Counted from the first letter of the stretch, positions 6,068-13,981 are shown. The stretch is DNA of 14,167 nucleotides from an uncultured Selenomonadales bacterium (GCA_937915725.1 CALGGV010000242.1:1-14167), one strand, 5' to 3'. Program-made: numbers and translations. The notes: generated by a model not told the origin, from the letters alone.

Positions 6068-6969
6068 TATAAAATTTTTGCAGAAAATTTTTCAATCATT
6101 TTAACGGGGCGATAGGATTCTTTAGCTTGCCTTAAACCTTCCAAGCCCATATCTTCCTCACGATTTATGTAAGTCATATTCGCCCATTCGTGCGCAATGA
6201 AATTTTGATTTATTGCAGTGTACGCGCCGCGAATTGTAGGATCTGCTTTTTCAACGTGAATAACCGCCGTATCAGAATTTAATTTTTCGCCAAAAGTAAA
6301 CGCTACAATTTTTCCGCCCAAAAGAATTGCTCCGCCCTTGAGTTTGAAATCTTTGAAGTTGTCCAAAATTTCTTGAATTGCTTTATTTTCTTGTCCAACA
6401 AAAATATCGTCGGGGTTTTCGTGCATTTCGTACCAATTTTTTAAAACTTCCCTGCATTGCGGGATAATTTCACAAGTTATAGGTAAATATTCGGCGTGAG
6501 GATAATCTTTGTAAAATTGATTCAAATGATTTTTTTTGCCGTGAAATTTTCTGCCGGAAAGATTTATTAAATCCTGTGCAAGGTAAACATAATCTGAATT
6601 ATTTCTATCAGAAGAAATTTCAAAATTGGCGTCCGGATATTTTGCCAATTCTTCAATAAAAAATTTTTCTAAGCCGACAAAACGAACTTCATTTTGTCCG
6701 CACTCTTTGAACATTTCAATAATTTTAGTAATAGCTGTAGGAATTTTTTCCCGCGTGCAAAGTGGCTGAAATGCTGAAAATTTGCCGTGCCATTCTGAAC
6801 ACAAATAAATTATATCATCTTCAATCGCCCAGCGCGTATTTCCCAATTTACGCCACATGTAAAGCCCAGTAAAACAAGCATAAGCATTTTCGTAATATCC
6901 AGCTTGATAAAATTTGTCAAAAATAGGTTTATCGTTTTTTTCAAGAATTTTAAAATTAATAATATTCAC
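6067..6969 (-). CDS. DUF2156 domain protein (phosphatidylglycerol lysyltransferase C-terminal-like, GNAT fold)
   Basis: Its 300 residues fit the soluble DUF2156 family, whose fold is shared with the aminoacyl-transferring domain of MprF. Typical segments are an aromatic N-terminal part (YENAYACFTGLYMWR, 27-40), LINLSGRKFHGKKNHLNQF (134-152), and the C-terminal hallmark YINREEDMGLEGLRQAKESY (267-286). No membrane segment is present, so it is unlike full MprF. The function is unknown; acyl or aminoacyl transfer is only inferred from the fold. The start is unsettled: GTG 6969 is the only standard start in frame, but AGGG is 2 nt away, whereas the ATT at codon 3 would be 8 nt away. It follows the acidic small gene by 14 nt and overlaps the next gene by one base. 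Confidence 0.85.
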   Translation of the reverse strand: MNIINFKILEKNDKPIFDKFYQAGYYENAYACFTGLYMWRKLGNTRWAIEDDIIYLCSEWHGKFSAFQPLCTREKIPTAITKIIEMFKECGQNEVRFVGLEKFFIEELAKYPDANFEISSDRNNSDYVYLAQDLINLSGRKFHGKKNHLNQFYKDYPHAEYLPITCEIIPQCREVLKNWYEMHENPDDIFVGQENKAIQEILDNFKDFKLKGGAILLGGKIVAFTFGEKLNSDTAVIHVEKADPTIRGAYTAINQNFIAHEWANMTYINREEDMGLEGLRQAKESYRPVKMIEKFSAKIL

Positions 6970-6983
6970 GTCCCTAATGAAAA

Positions 6984-7235
6984 TTAATCGCCGCCGTCTC
7001 CGCCGTCAGAATCGCCGCCGCCCTCTGCAGGATCGTGATAATCCCTGTCGCTATAACTTGAACGGCTGCTACTGTAGTTTGAATTTGAACTTGAACTTGA
7101 ACCGGAATTTGAATGATGACTGAAAAAATCGTTATCGTCGTCGTCATCAGAATCCCAATCGCCGAACTCTGAATTATTTCTGCGCCGCAAATTTGACGGG
7201 GGATTTTGATTCAGCGGCTGTCTAAAAATTCCCAT
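6984..7235 (-). CDS. Small Asp/Ser-rich, probably disordered protein
   Basis: The 83-residue frame starts at ATG 7235 with AAAGGGG about 9 nt upstream, good support for translation. The order is a short basic N-terminus (LRRRNN, near 16-21), an acidic run (DWDSDDDDDNDFF), a Ser/Asn-rich tract coded partly by repeated TTCAAG-like hexamers, and a Gly/Asp tail ending GGGDSDGGDGGD. There is no signal peptide, membrane segment or known domain. It sits 78 nt after purL and 14 nt before the DUF2156 gene, without a terminator between, so it is probably co-transcribed with both. The low-complexity sequence limits any homology claim. A fortuitous frame over repetitive DNA cannot be excluded, but the ribosome-binding site and operon spacing argue for a gene. 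Confidence 0.6.
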   Translation of the reverse strand: MGIFRQPLNQNPPSNLRRRNNSEFGDWDSDDDDDNDFFSHHSNSGSSSSSNSNYSSSRSSYSDRDYHDPAEGGGDSDGGDGGD

Positions 7236-7260
7236 TTTGAAAATCCCCTTTCAGTTGATT

Positions 7261-7291
7261 GAGTAAATGCTCCTATTCGTCGAATTTACAG
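7261..7291. repeat. Hairpin-forming 31-nt repeat, copy B
   Basis: This segment matches 2168-2198 at 25 of 31 positions. Here the stem is GTAAAT/ATTTAC (7263-7268 with 7284-7289), and the outer T:A pair replaces the C:G pair of copy A. It lies between the purL stop and the acidic small gene. A short plus-strand frame from ATG 7267 (19 codons) overlaps it and is not supported by a ribosome-binding site. Confidence 0.5.
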
Positions 7292-7313
7292 GGAACAGGA
7301 AAATTTCTGTTTC

Positions 7314-10300
7314 TTATGAAAAATAATTGACGCCCGCCTCAAATAAATGCTGATTTTTATTGCCGGGAACATTTTTGCAAACATTTTCGCCTATGCGTTC
7401 AGAATGCCCCATTTTGCCAAAAATTCGCCCGTCCGCGCTTGTAATTCCTTCAACAGCAAAAGTGGAGCCGTTAGGATTGAAAGGTAAATCATTTGTCGGT
7501 ACATTTCCAAAATTTACATACTGCGTGGCAATTTGCCCGTTCGCAATTAATTTTTTCAACACTAAATTATTTGCAACAAATCTGCCTTCGCCGTGAGAAA
7601 CTGCGATTGTATGAACGTCACCAACAGAATTATTTGCAAGCCACGGCGATAAATTACTTGCAACACGTGTTCTAACCATTTGGCTGACGTGCCGCCCAAT
7701 AGAATTGTAAGTAAGCGTTGGAGAATCTTTTTCAAGGTCTCTAATTTCGCCGTAGGGTAAAAGCCCCAATTTTATTAACGCTTGAAAGCCGTTGCAAATT
7801 CCCAAAATCAAGCCGTCACGATTTTTTAAAAGTTCCATAACTTCATTAGCAAGGCGTTCATTTCTAAACATTGCCGCAATAAATTTTCCGCTGCCGTCCG
7901 GCTCGTCGCCGCCGCTAAATCCGCCCGGTATCATAATTATTTGTGAATTTTTAATTGCGTCAACCATTGCAGAAACGCTTTCTTCAACTGCCGCCGCCGT
8001 CAAATTTTTTATAACAAAAACATTTGGCTTAGCCCCGGCAAACCTCCACGCCCGCGCACTGTCATATTCGCAATTTGTACCCGGAAAAACCGGAATGAAA
8101 ACTCTAGGCTTTGCAATTTTTATTTTTGACTTGTTACGAAATTCTGCCTTGTAGGAAACTGGAATAATTTTTTCAGAATCAGAAATTGTTTGAGTTGGGA
8201 AAATTTTTTCAAGAGGTTCTGTCCAAACTTTTTTAATTTCTTCAAGAGAAATTTTAACTTCGCCAATTTCAATTTGTGGCTTAGGAATTGTTTCGCCCAA
8301 TTCGTGAAAATCTAATTCAACGCCGCTTGCCGCCTCTAAAATCAAACTGCCGTAATTTTTTTCAAACAGCCGCACTTCTTCTTCAAATTTAAAGCCAATA
8401 TCATTACCAATAGCCATTTTTGAAACAGCCTCAGCAATTCCGCCAACTCCAATACTCATAGCCGCAACGATTTTTCCTGCGCTAATGTGACTGTTTACCG
8501 TTGTAAATTTTTTTCTCAACGCTCGAAAATCCGGTACGTTAAATTCATCGCGGGGGCATTCAACCAAATAAACCCTGTGCCCTGCAGATTTAAATTCCGG
8601 CGAAATAATTTTATCAGCGTCAACCGTAGCAACCGCAAAACTTACCAAAGTTGGCGGTACATTCAAATTTTCAAAAGTTCCGCTCATTGAATCTTTGCCG
8701 CCAATAGCCGCTACGCCAAAATTCATTTGCGCCTTAAACGCGCCCAAAAGTGCTGCAAAAGGTTTCCCCCATTTATTGGGATTTTTTTCAAGACGTTCAA
8801 AATATTCTTGGAAAGTCAAATAAGCCTTTGAAAAATCTGCGCCAATAGCCGTCAATTTCGCCAAACTCGAAGTTACAGCGTCAATCGCCCCATGATAAGG
8901 ACTCCACGCCGAAATTTTGGCGTCAAAGCCGTAAGTCATAACTGTTGCAGTTTTTGTTTCGCCGTCAACCGGTAATTTTGCCGCCATTCCTTCAGCCGGT
9001 GTAAGCTGATTTTTTCCGCCGAAAGGCATTAAAACACTTCCCGCGCCAACTGTTGAATCAAATCTTTCTACTAAGCCTTTTTGACTGCAAACATTTAATT
9101 TTTGTAAATTTTTAATCCACGCTGTTTTTATATCTTCAGAAAGTTTTTGACGCAAATATTTTTCAACCTGCGCGACGTTAATATTAACGTGTTGACGAAC
9201 TCCATTTGTATCAAAAAATTTCCTGCTGACGCTGACAATTTCCTTGCCGCGCCATTGCATTACCAATTTATTTTTCTCCGTGACTTCAGCAATTTTGTAA
9301 GCCTCAAGATTTTCTTCAGCCGCGTACTTTATAAAAGTTTCAACGTCATTTGGATTTAAAACAACCGCCATTCTTTCTTGAGATTCTGAAATTGCCAATT
9401 CCGTACCGTCTAAGCCTTCATATTTTTTCCGCACTGCGTCAAGATTAATCTGCAAGCCTTCTGCAAGTTCCCCGACTGCCACAGCTACGCCGCCCGCGCC
9501 AAAATCATTGCAACGCTTGATAAGTTTTGAAACTTTGGGATTTCTGAAAAGGCGTTGAATTTTTCTTTCAGTGGGAGCATTACCTTTTTGAACTTCTGCG
9601 CCGCTTTTCGTCAAAGAATCCGCCGTGTGAATTTTACTTGAACCGGTTGCGCCGCCAATTCCGTCACGCCCTGTGCGCCCGCCCAAAAGTACAACAATAT
9701 CGCCCGCCACAGGTTTTTTTCTTACAACGTTTGAATTTGGAGCCGCCGCAATTACCGCGCCTATTTCCATTCTTTTTGCCAAATAGCCTTCGTGGTAAAT
9801 TTCTTTGACATAGCCGGTTGCAAGCCCTATTTGGTTGCCGTAAGAACTGTAGCCTTGAGCCGCCTCGCGTACAATTTTTTTCTGTGGAAGTTTGCCGGGT
9901 AAAGTTTCTGAAAGTGGTTTTCTGGGATCTGCCGCGCCTGTAATTCTCATTGCTTGATAAACATAAGCGCGCCCGCTTAAAGGGTCTCTTATCGCTCCGC
10001 CTAAGCAAGTTGCCGCGCCGCCGAACGGTTCAATTTCTGTCGGGTGGTTGTGCGTTTCATTTTTGAACATTACCAGCCAATCTTCTTTTTGCCCGTCAAC
10101 ATTCGCCGTAACTTTTATACTGCAAGCATTAATTTCTTCCGATTCATCAAGATTTTTCAAAGTGCCGTTAGCTTTTTGAATTTTCGCCGCAATAGTTCCC
10201 AAATCCATTAACGAAATTTCTTTTTGAGAATCGCCGTAAAGTTTTTTTCGGTACTCAAGATAATTTTTGAAAGTATTTTCAATTTCCGCGCTGTATTTGC

Positions 10301-11027
10301 CTTCGTCGAAAGTTACGCTGTCAATCGCCGTTGTAAAAGTTGTATGGCGACAATGATCGCTCCAATAAGTATCGATAACTTTCAATTCGGTAATTGTCGG
10401 CGGGCGTTTTTCTTCGTCTCGAAAATATTTTTGGCAGAATTTTAAATCTTCAAAACTCATTGCAAAGCCGCGTTCGCTTAAAACTTCCTTAAGTTTTTCA
10501 TCGCCGTAACTGTTAAAGTCTTTCAAAATTTCAACGTCGGGAATTTCTTCAACGAATTCTTGTAAAGTTTCCGGAAGTTCAAAATCTGCCTCTTGAGTTT
10601 CTATTGGATTAATGACGTAATTTTTTACTTTTTCAAAATCTTCTTCAGAAATTAAACCTTTCAGCGAAATAACTTTAGCCGTGCGAATTAAAGGGCGTTC
10701 CTTGCCTGTAACTAATTGGCAACATTGCGCGGCAGAATCTGCGCGTTGGTCAAATTGCCCCGGCAAATATTCTACTGCAAAAGTTCTTTCCAAATTTAAT
10801 CTCGGCGGAAGTTCATCTTCAAAAAGCACATCTAAATTTGACGCGCCAAAAACTCTGTCGCAAGCTTTTTCAAAATCTGCGTCATTCAATCCTTCAACGT
10901 CATAGCGTACAAAAATTCTTACACTTTCCAAATTCTGTAAATTTAAAGTTTCGCGAAAATCAGAAAGCATCTGTCGCGCAGGCGTATTAAATCCCGGGCG
11001 TTTTTCTACAAAAATTCTTTTTACCAT
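7314..11027 (-). CDS. purL: Phosphoribosylformylglycinamidine synthase, single-chain Firmicutes type
   Basis: This cytosolic enzyme converts FGAR, glutamine and ATP to FGAM, the fourth step of purine synthesis. The 1237-residue chain carries both synthase and glutaminase parts, as in the clade of single-chain enzymes found in clostridia and streptococci. Visible landmarks are the N-terminal PurS-like region (VRIFVRYDVEGL near 36-47), YWSDHCRHTTF (221-231), the ATP/Mg region NETHNHPTEIEPFGG near 323-337, a central AIRS-like half with GGKDSMSG, and a C-terminal class I amidotransferase domain with Cys1078 (GICNGFQ) and His1208/Glu1210 (GHSERIG). The C-terminal FEAGVNYFS is family-typical. The start ATG (11027) has GGAGGTG about 5 nt upstream. 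Two tandem near-identical promoters lie upstream. There is no terminator after the stop, so the downstream small genes are probably read from it. Confidence 0.97.
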   Translation of the reverse strand: MVKRIFVEKRPGFNTPARQMLSDFRETLNLQNLESVRIFVRYDVEGLNDADFEKACDRVFGASNLDVLFEDELPPRLNLERTFAVEYLPGQFDQRADSAAQCCQLVTGKERPLIRTAKVISLKGLISEEDFEKVKNYVINPIETQEADFELPETLQEFVEEIPDVEILKDFNSYGDEKLKEVLSERGFAMSFEDLKFCQKYFRDEEKRPPTITELKVIDTYWSDHCRHTTFTTAIDSVTFDEGKYSAEIENTFKNYLEYRKKLYGDSQKEISLMDLGTIAAKIQKANGTLKNLDESEEINACSIKVTANVDGQKEDWLVMFKNETHNHPTEIEPFGGAATCLGGAIRDPLSGRAYVYQAMRITGAADPRKPLSETLPGKLPQKKIVREAAQGYSSYGNQIGLATGYVKEIYHEGYLAKRMEIGAVIAAAPNSNVVRKKPVAGDIVVLLGGRTGRDGIGGATGSSKIHTADSLTKSGAEVQKGNAPTERKIQRLFRNPKVSKLIKRCNDFGAGGVAVAVGELAEGLQINLDAVRKKYEGLDGTELAISESQERMAVVLNPNDVETFIKYAAEENLEAYKIAEVTEKNKLVMQWRGKEIVSVSRKFFDTNGVRQHVNINVAQVEKYLRQKLSEDIKTAWIKNLQKLNVCSQKGLVERFDSTVGAGSVLMPFGGKNQLTPAEGMAAKLPVDGETKTATVMTYGFDAKISAWSPYHGAIDAVTSSLAKLTAIGADFSKAYLTFQEYFERLEKNPNKWGKPFAALLGAFKAQMNFGVAAIGGKDSMSGTFENLNVPPTLVSFAVATVDADKIISPEFKSAGHRVYLVECPRDEFNVPDFRALRKKFTTVNSHISAGKIVAAMSIGVGGIAEAVSKMAIGNDIGFKFEEEVRLFEKNYGSLILEAASGVELDFHELGETIPKPQIEIGEVKISLEEIKKVWTEPLEKIFPTQTISDSEKIIPVSYKAEFRNKSKIKIAKPRVFIPVFPGTNCEYDSARAWRFAGAKPNVFVIKNLTAAAVEESVSAMVDAIKNSQIIMIPGGFSGGDEPDGSGKFIAAMFRNERLANEVMELLKNRDGLILGICNGFQALIKLGLLPYGEIRDLEKDSPTLTYNSIGRHVSQMVRTRVASNLSPWLANNSVGDVHTIAVSHGEGRFVANNLVLKKLIANGQIATQYVNFGNVPTNDLPFNPNGSTFAVEGITSADGRIFGKMGHSERIGENVCKNVPGNKNQHLFEAGVNYFS

Positions 11028-11033
11028 TTTGGC

Positions 11034-11155
11034 ACCTCCGATTATACTTTGAAACCTAATTTACTAAAAATTTTTTTTAACGGCTTGAAAAAAAACCAAT
11101 ACTCATTTGGTATTCTTGATTGTAAATAATATTTCAAACATTGTATGGTTGTCAA
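11034..11155 (-). repeat. Promoter-leader direct repeat, purL-proximal copy
   Basis: It matches 11259-11380 at 114 of 122 positions without gaps. It includes the Shine-Dalgarno used by purL, a leader with a weak AATAC/GTATT hairpin followed by a run of eight T, and a full promoter. Most differences fall in the A/T-rich middle; the promoter core is unchanged. Confidence 0.9.
11126..11155 (-). promoter_or_regulatory. purL: Predicted purL-proximal promoter
   Basis: On the minus strand TTGACA (11155-11150), an 18-nt spacer and TATTAT (11131-11126) form a near-consensus promoter. The implied leader to the purL ATG is about 90 nt. Confidence 0.7.
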
Positions 11156-11258
11156 CGTCGAAAAATATTGAAAAAGTAACTGTGGCGAAGGCGAAAGAGA
11201 AAATTCGCCGGAATTGTTTTGAATTTCCCGCGCCTCGCACGAAAAATGAATGAAAGAT

Positions 11259-11380
11259 ACCTCCAATTATACTTTGAAACCTAATTTACCAAGAAAATTT
11301 TTAAACGGCTTGAAAAAAAAACAATACTCATTTGGTATTCTTGATTGTAAATAATATTTCAAACATTGTATGATTGTCAA
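11259..11380 (-). repeat. Promoter-leader direct repeat, distal copy
   Basis: This is the second copy of the purL promoter-leader-RBS block. It keeps the weak hairpin plus T-run (nine T here) and GGAGGT, but no ATG follows at a usable distance. The in-frame TTG at the start of the GGAGGT region and the GTG further down give only short, unconvincing frames. Confidence 0.9.
11351..11380 (-). promoter_or_regulatory. purL: Predicted purL-distal promoter
   Basis: TTGACA (11380-11375), an 18-nt spacer and TATTAT (11356-11351) have the same hexamers and spacing as the proximal promoter. A transcript from here would have a leader of about 315 nt containing the whole proximal copy. Confidence 0.65.
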
Positions 11381-11442
11381 TATATAAAAAATTCTTATCT
11401 GATTTTATAAAAATTATACCAAAGAAATTTATTTAATGAAAG

Positions 11443-11479
11443 AAAAAAATATTTGCCGCTAACAATTTTGAAGGCAAAT
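11443..11479 (-). terminator. Probable terminator of the glycosyltransferase cluster
   Basis: On the minus strand ATTTGCC (11479-11473) pairs with GGCAAAT (11457-11451), 7 bp with a 15-nt loop. A and then seven T follow (11449-11443). It lies about 140 nt after the glycosyltransferase stop and just before the distal purL promoter, so it would insulate purL. The loop is long, so strength is uncertain. Confidence 0.55.
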
Positions 11480-11621
11480 TTTCATAAATTCTTTTGTCAT
11501 TTTATTTTGTGATCTACGAAAATTTAAATTTATAAACCTCAAAAGTTAAAAAAATAATTAAGGTTTAAAAAATCCAAATAATTATTGGCGCAAAAAAAAA
11601 GCGTCCCCGCCCAAATAGTTT
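11480..11621. other. AT-rich 3' flank of the glycosyltransferase gene
   Basis: No gene is visible. A GGCGC/GCGTC pair around nine A (11587-11606) and an AAACCT/AGGTTT pair may fold, but neither is followed by a T-run on the relevant strand. Confidence 0.4.
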
Positions 11622-12572
11622 TCAAGATTTTTGCTCCCTCTGCAATAATATTTTTATCATATTCATTTTCAGTTCAAAATCTTTTCTGGCATTGTTTGCG
11701 ATAACGTCCAAAATTACTCCGCAAGCCGCCGATAACATTGCCGCTAATCCCAAAAGCCCGCTAACAATCAGCGTAGGAATTTTCGGTACTAATCCTGTTG
11801 TTAAATATTCTGCAAAAACCGGCAAGAACATAAAAATTGCAACCACCATTAAAATTAATGCTGTCATTCCAAAAAAACGCAACGGGCGATAATTTCTATA
11901 CAAATTAAAAATTGTCATTAAAACTTTTGCGCCGTCAACGTAAGTATTCAGCTTGCTAAAACTTCCCGCCGGTCTGTCTCTATAATTTACCGGTATACTT
12001 TGCAACAAAAGATTTTTGTCCAGCGCGTGAATTGTCATTTCAGTTTCAATTTCAAAGCCCTGTGAAAGAATTGGAAAAGATTTTACAAACATTGGGCTGA
12101 AGGCACGATAACCCGTCATAACGTCAAGAATTTTTGTTTTGTTGCTCCAAAAAGTATTAATACAGCCGCGCACTAAAGAATTTCCGAAATTATGAAAAGG
12201 GCGTTTATTTTCTTCAAAATAAGTTGCGCTTAACCTGTCGCCAATAACCATATCTGCCTTGCCGTCCAAAACTAAATCGCACATTTGGCGGGCGTATTCG
12301 GCGGGATAAGTATCATCGCCGTCTGTCATTATGTAACAATCTGCGTCAATATCTCTAAACATTGAACGAATAACATTGCCTTTACCTTGCCGGTATTCGT
12401 GGCGAACAACTGCGCCGGCTTTTTGGGCAATTTCGGCGGTGTTATCTTTTGAATTGTTATCATAAACATAAATTGTTGCCTCCGGAAGTTCCTTTTTAAA
12501 ATCAGTTACAACTTTTTCGATTGTCAAACTTTCATTGTAACAAGGAATTAGCACAGCTATTTTTTTTGACAT
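11622..12572 (-). CDS. Membrane-anchored family 2 glycosyltransferase (DPM1/GtrB-like)
   Basis: These enzymes transfer a sugar from a nucleotide donor, often to a lipid carrier such as undecaprenyl phosphate, at the cytoplasmic face of the membrane. The 316 residues begin with the GT-A fold: VLIPCYNES (7-15), VYDNNSKDNT (36-45), RQGKGNVIR (61-69), and the metal-binding DGDDTYP (84-90). GYRAFSP (154-160) and FEIETEMTIHA (173-183) are typical of the DPM1-like subgroup. Two hydrophobic C-terminal segments (about 233-255 and 266-290) should anchor it. The ATG (12572) has GAGAGG about 8 nt upstream, inside the end of the preceding gene, 3 nt after that gene's stop. Donor and acceptor are unknown; cell-envelope glycan or lipid glycosylation is the likely role. 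Confidence 0.9.
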   Translation of the reverse strand: MSKKIAVLIPCYNESLTIEKVVTDFKKELPEATIYVYDNNSKDNTAEIAQKAGAVVRHEYRQGKGNVIRSMFRDIDADCYIMTDGDDTYPAEYARQMCDLVLDGKADMVIGDRLSATYFEENKRPFHNFGNSLVRGCINTFWSNKTKILDVMTGYRAFSPMFVKSFPILSQGFEIETEMTIHALDKNLLLQSIPVNYRDRPAGSFSKLNTYVDGAKVLMTIFNLYRNYRPLRFFGMTALILMVVAIFMFLPVFAEYLTTGLVPKIPTLIVSGLLGLAAMLSAACGVILDVIANNARKDFELKMNMIKILLQREQKS

Positions 12573-12575
12573 TTT

Positions 12576-13169
12576 CTAGCCTCTCTTACTGCGGATTATT
12601 TGGCGGAGTCCGGTATCTTTAATGAGTTGGTCGAAACATTCGCCGGCAAGATATGACGCCGTCCCTAATCTGTTAAAGCTGTCATTATATCTGCGCGTAG
12701 TTTTTTTATCAATTAAATCTCCGGTTTTTTTATCGTAAATAATCATTTCGGCTGAAACAAAACTTGAAAGACGACTTTCAAAACTGATATTGGAATTAAT
12801 GACGCTTTGAGAATATTGATTTAGAATCGGACAAATAATTAAATCGGCGTTTGTATCTTCAGCAAAAATTTTTACTGCCTCGGACATTTTAGATTTTTTA
12901 TCTTGATTGTACATTTCGTGCCAAATTTCGCCGAACACTATTGAAGATTCTTTCGGCGGCAAGTATTCGGCAATTTTCAAAGTTTTATTCATTGGAATAT
13001 TTACGGCGCGTGCCAATTTCATTTCAAGCGTTGCGGAAGTTTCATAATCTAAAACATTTTTTTGAATAATTATTGGCAATCTGGCAATTTTTATTGGCTT
13101 TTTTGCCGCCATTGCAACTGAAGTTAAACTTACCAAAACTATCAAAATTAGCGTAAAAATTTTTTTCAT
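12576..13169 (-). CDS. Exported protein of unknown function
   Basis: I do not recognise the family with confidence. The 197-residue protein starts with MKKIFTLILIVLVSLTSVAM, a clear Sec signal peptide with a likely cut after AMA at residue 21; there is no lipobox cysteine. The mature part has an alternating strand/helix look (IARLPIIIQ, DTNADLIICPIL, VSAEMIIYDKKTGDLIDKKTTRRYND). The last segment resembles proteins that compute or present a repeated beta unit, such as periplasmic CsgG- or TolB-N-like domains, but this is only an impression. The start ATG has AAAGG about 9 nt upstream. It lies 37 nt after the RNA methyltransferase gene and 3 nt before the glycosyltransferase gene, so the three probably form one transcript. 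A cell-envelope role is possible. Confidence 0.75.
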   Translation of the reverse strand: MKKIFTLILIVLVSLTSVAMAAKKPIKIARLPIIIQKNVLDYETSATLEMKLARAVNIPMNKTLKIAEYLPPKESSIVFGEIWHEMYNQDKKSKMSEAVKIFAEDTNADLIICPILNQYSQSVINSNISFESRLSSFVSAEMIIYDKKTGDLIDKKTTRRYNDSFNRLGTASYLAGECFDQLIKDTGLRQIIRSKRG

Positions 13170-13206
13170 TTTTGACAGACCTTTCTTTTTTATTTATTTT
13201 CCCTAA

Positions 13207-13980
13207 TTAATCCTTAGTTTTTAATACTGGCGGATTTTTTCTATTTATTTCAGAAATAATAATTGCTGCCGCGGTTGCCACGTTTAAACTTTCGGCGCGC
13301 CCTGTCATTGGAATGTAAATTTTTTTTGCCGCATTCAAAATTTCAGCTGATACGCCCGCCGCCTCACTGCCAAAAATTACCGCCGTTTTTTCTGTAAAAT
13401 CGTGATTGTAATAAATTTCTGCCGTTGAATCCAACGCCGCCGCCAAAATTTCTACATTAGAATTTTTCATTGCTGATAAAAAATCTGTGCGAGTCATTTT
13501 TATTACTGGCAAATTAAAAATTGCGCCCATCGACGCCCTTACAACTTTTGGATTGAAAATATCTGCTGAATCTTCCAAAAGTACCACGCCGCAACTAAAA
13601 GCCTCTGACGTTCGCAAAATTGTTCCCAAATTTCCCGCGTCGTGTACCGCGTCCAATGCCACAATTAAATTTTTCTGTAAAATTTCTTCCATTGTCGAAA
13701 ATTTTTGCCGAGCGATTAACATTACGCCTTGAGGAGTTTTTGTATCGCTGATTTTCTCAAAAGTTGCCGCCGGTATTTCATACAGTGTCGCGCAGGTTTT
13801 TACTTTTTCGACAAAATTTTTGGCGCGGTCATTTTTCAAAAATTCTGCCGTGTAAAATCCAAATTCAATTTCATTTGCCATTTCGCACAATCTTAAACCT
13901 TCTGCCACGAATAATTTAAATTCGTCGCGGTACTTTTTCAACTTTAATTTTTGAGCGATTTTTAATTTTGCTGTTGACAT
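13207..13980 (-). CDS. TrmH/SpoU-family RNA 2'-O-methyltransferase
   Basis: SPOUT enzymes use SAM to methylate ribose 2'-OH in rRNA or tRNA. The 257 residues have an N-terminal substrate-binding domain (about 1-95, including FVAEGLRLCEMA at 24-35) and a C-terminal knotted SPOUT domain. Motif 1 is DAVHDAGNLGTILRT (110-124; the usual Pro before Gly-Asn is Ala), motif 2 is VIFGSEAAGVS (201-211), and motif 3 is IPMTGRAESLNVATAAAIIISE (223-244, broken across the knot). The target nucleotide cannot be read from sequence. The ATG (13980) has AGGAG about 5 nt upstream. That site lies in the last codons of a truncated upstream copy of the same gene, whose TAA is 1 nt before this ATG. It is the first complete gene of a probable three-gene cluster. 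Confidence 0.92.
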   Translation of the reverse strand: MSTAKLKIAQKLKLKKYRDEFKLFVAEGLRLCEMANEIEFGFYTAEFLKNDRAKNFVEKVKTCATLYEIPAATFEKISDTKTPQGVMLIARQKFSTMEEILQKNLIVALDAVHDAGNLGTILRTSEAFSCGVVLLEDSADIFNPKVVRASMGAIFNLPVIKMTRTDFLSAMKNSNVEILAAALDSTAEIYYNHDFTEKTAVIFGSEAAGVSAEILNAAKKIYIPMTGRAESLNVATAAAIIISEINRKNPPVLKTKD

Positions 13981-13981
13981 T

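Larger units (their letters stand above)
11028..11442 (-). other. purL upstream region with duplicated promoter-leader block
   Basis: No gene is called here. Two direct 122-nt copies (11034-11155 and 11259-11380) each carry promoter, leader and ribosome-binding site. They are separated by 103 nt containing a 6-bp GGCGAA/TTCGCC hairpin and no convincing frame. The distal copy has GGAGGT but no start codon at the right distance, so it appears to be a ribosome-binding site that has lost its gene. No purine riboswitch consensus and no B. subtilis-type PurBox is apparent. Confidence 0.6.

Noticed and set aside
7292..7313. Terminator directly after purL
   Set aside because: The AACAG/CTGTT stem is short and no T-run follows on the minus strand, so read-through into the small gene is more likely.
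9664..10008. Long Arg/Lys-rich frame inside purL (minus strand, other frame)
   Set aside because: A shadow of the conserved purL coding sequence; its composition reflects an out-of-frame reading.
11034..11155. Purine riboswitch or PurBox in the purL leader
   Set aside because: Neither the purine aptamer core nor a B. subtilis-type PurBox motif could be found on the minus strand.
11042..11266. Minus-strand 74-codon frame between the purL promoter copies
   Set aside because: It begins at a TTG that overlaps the GGAGG itself and reads through the promoter repeat; it is a by-product of the duplication.
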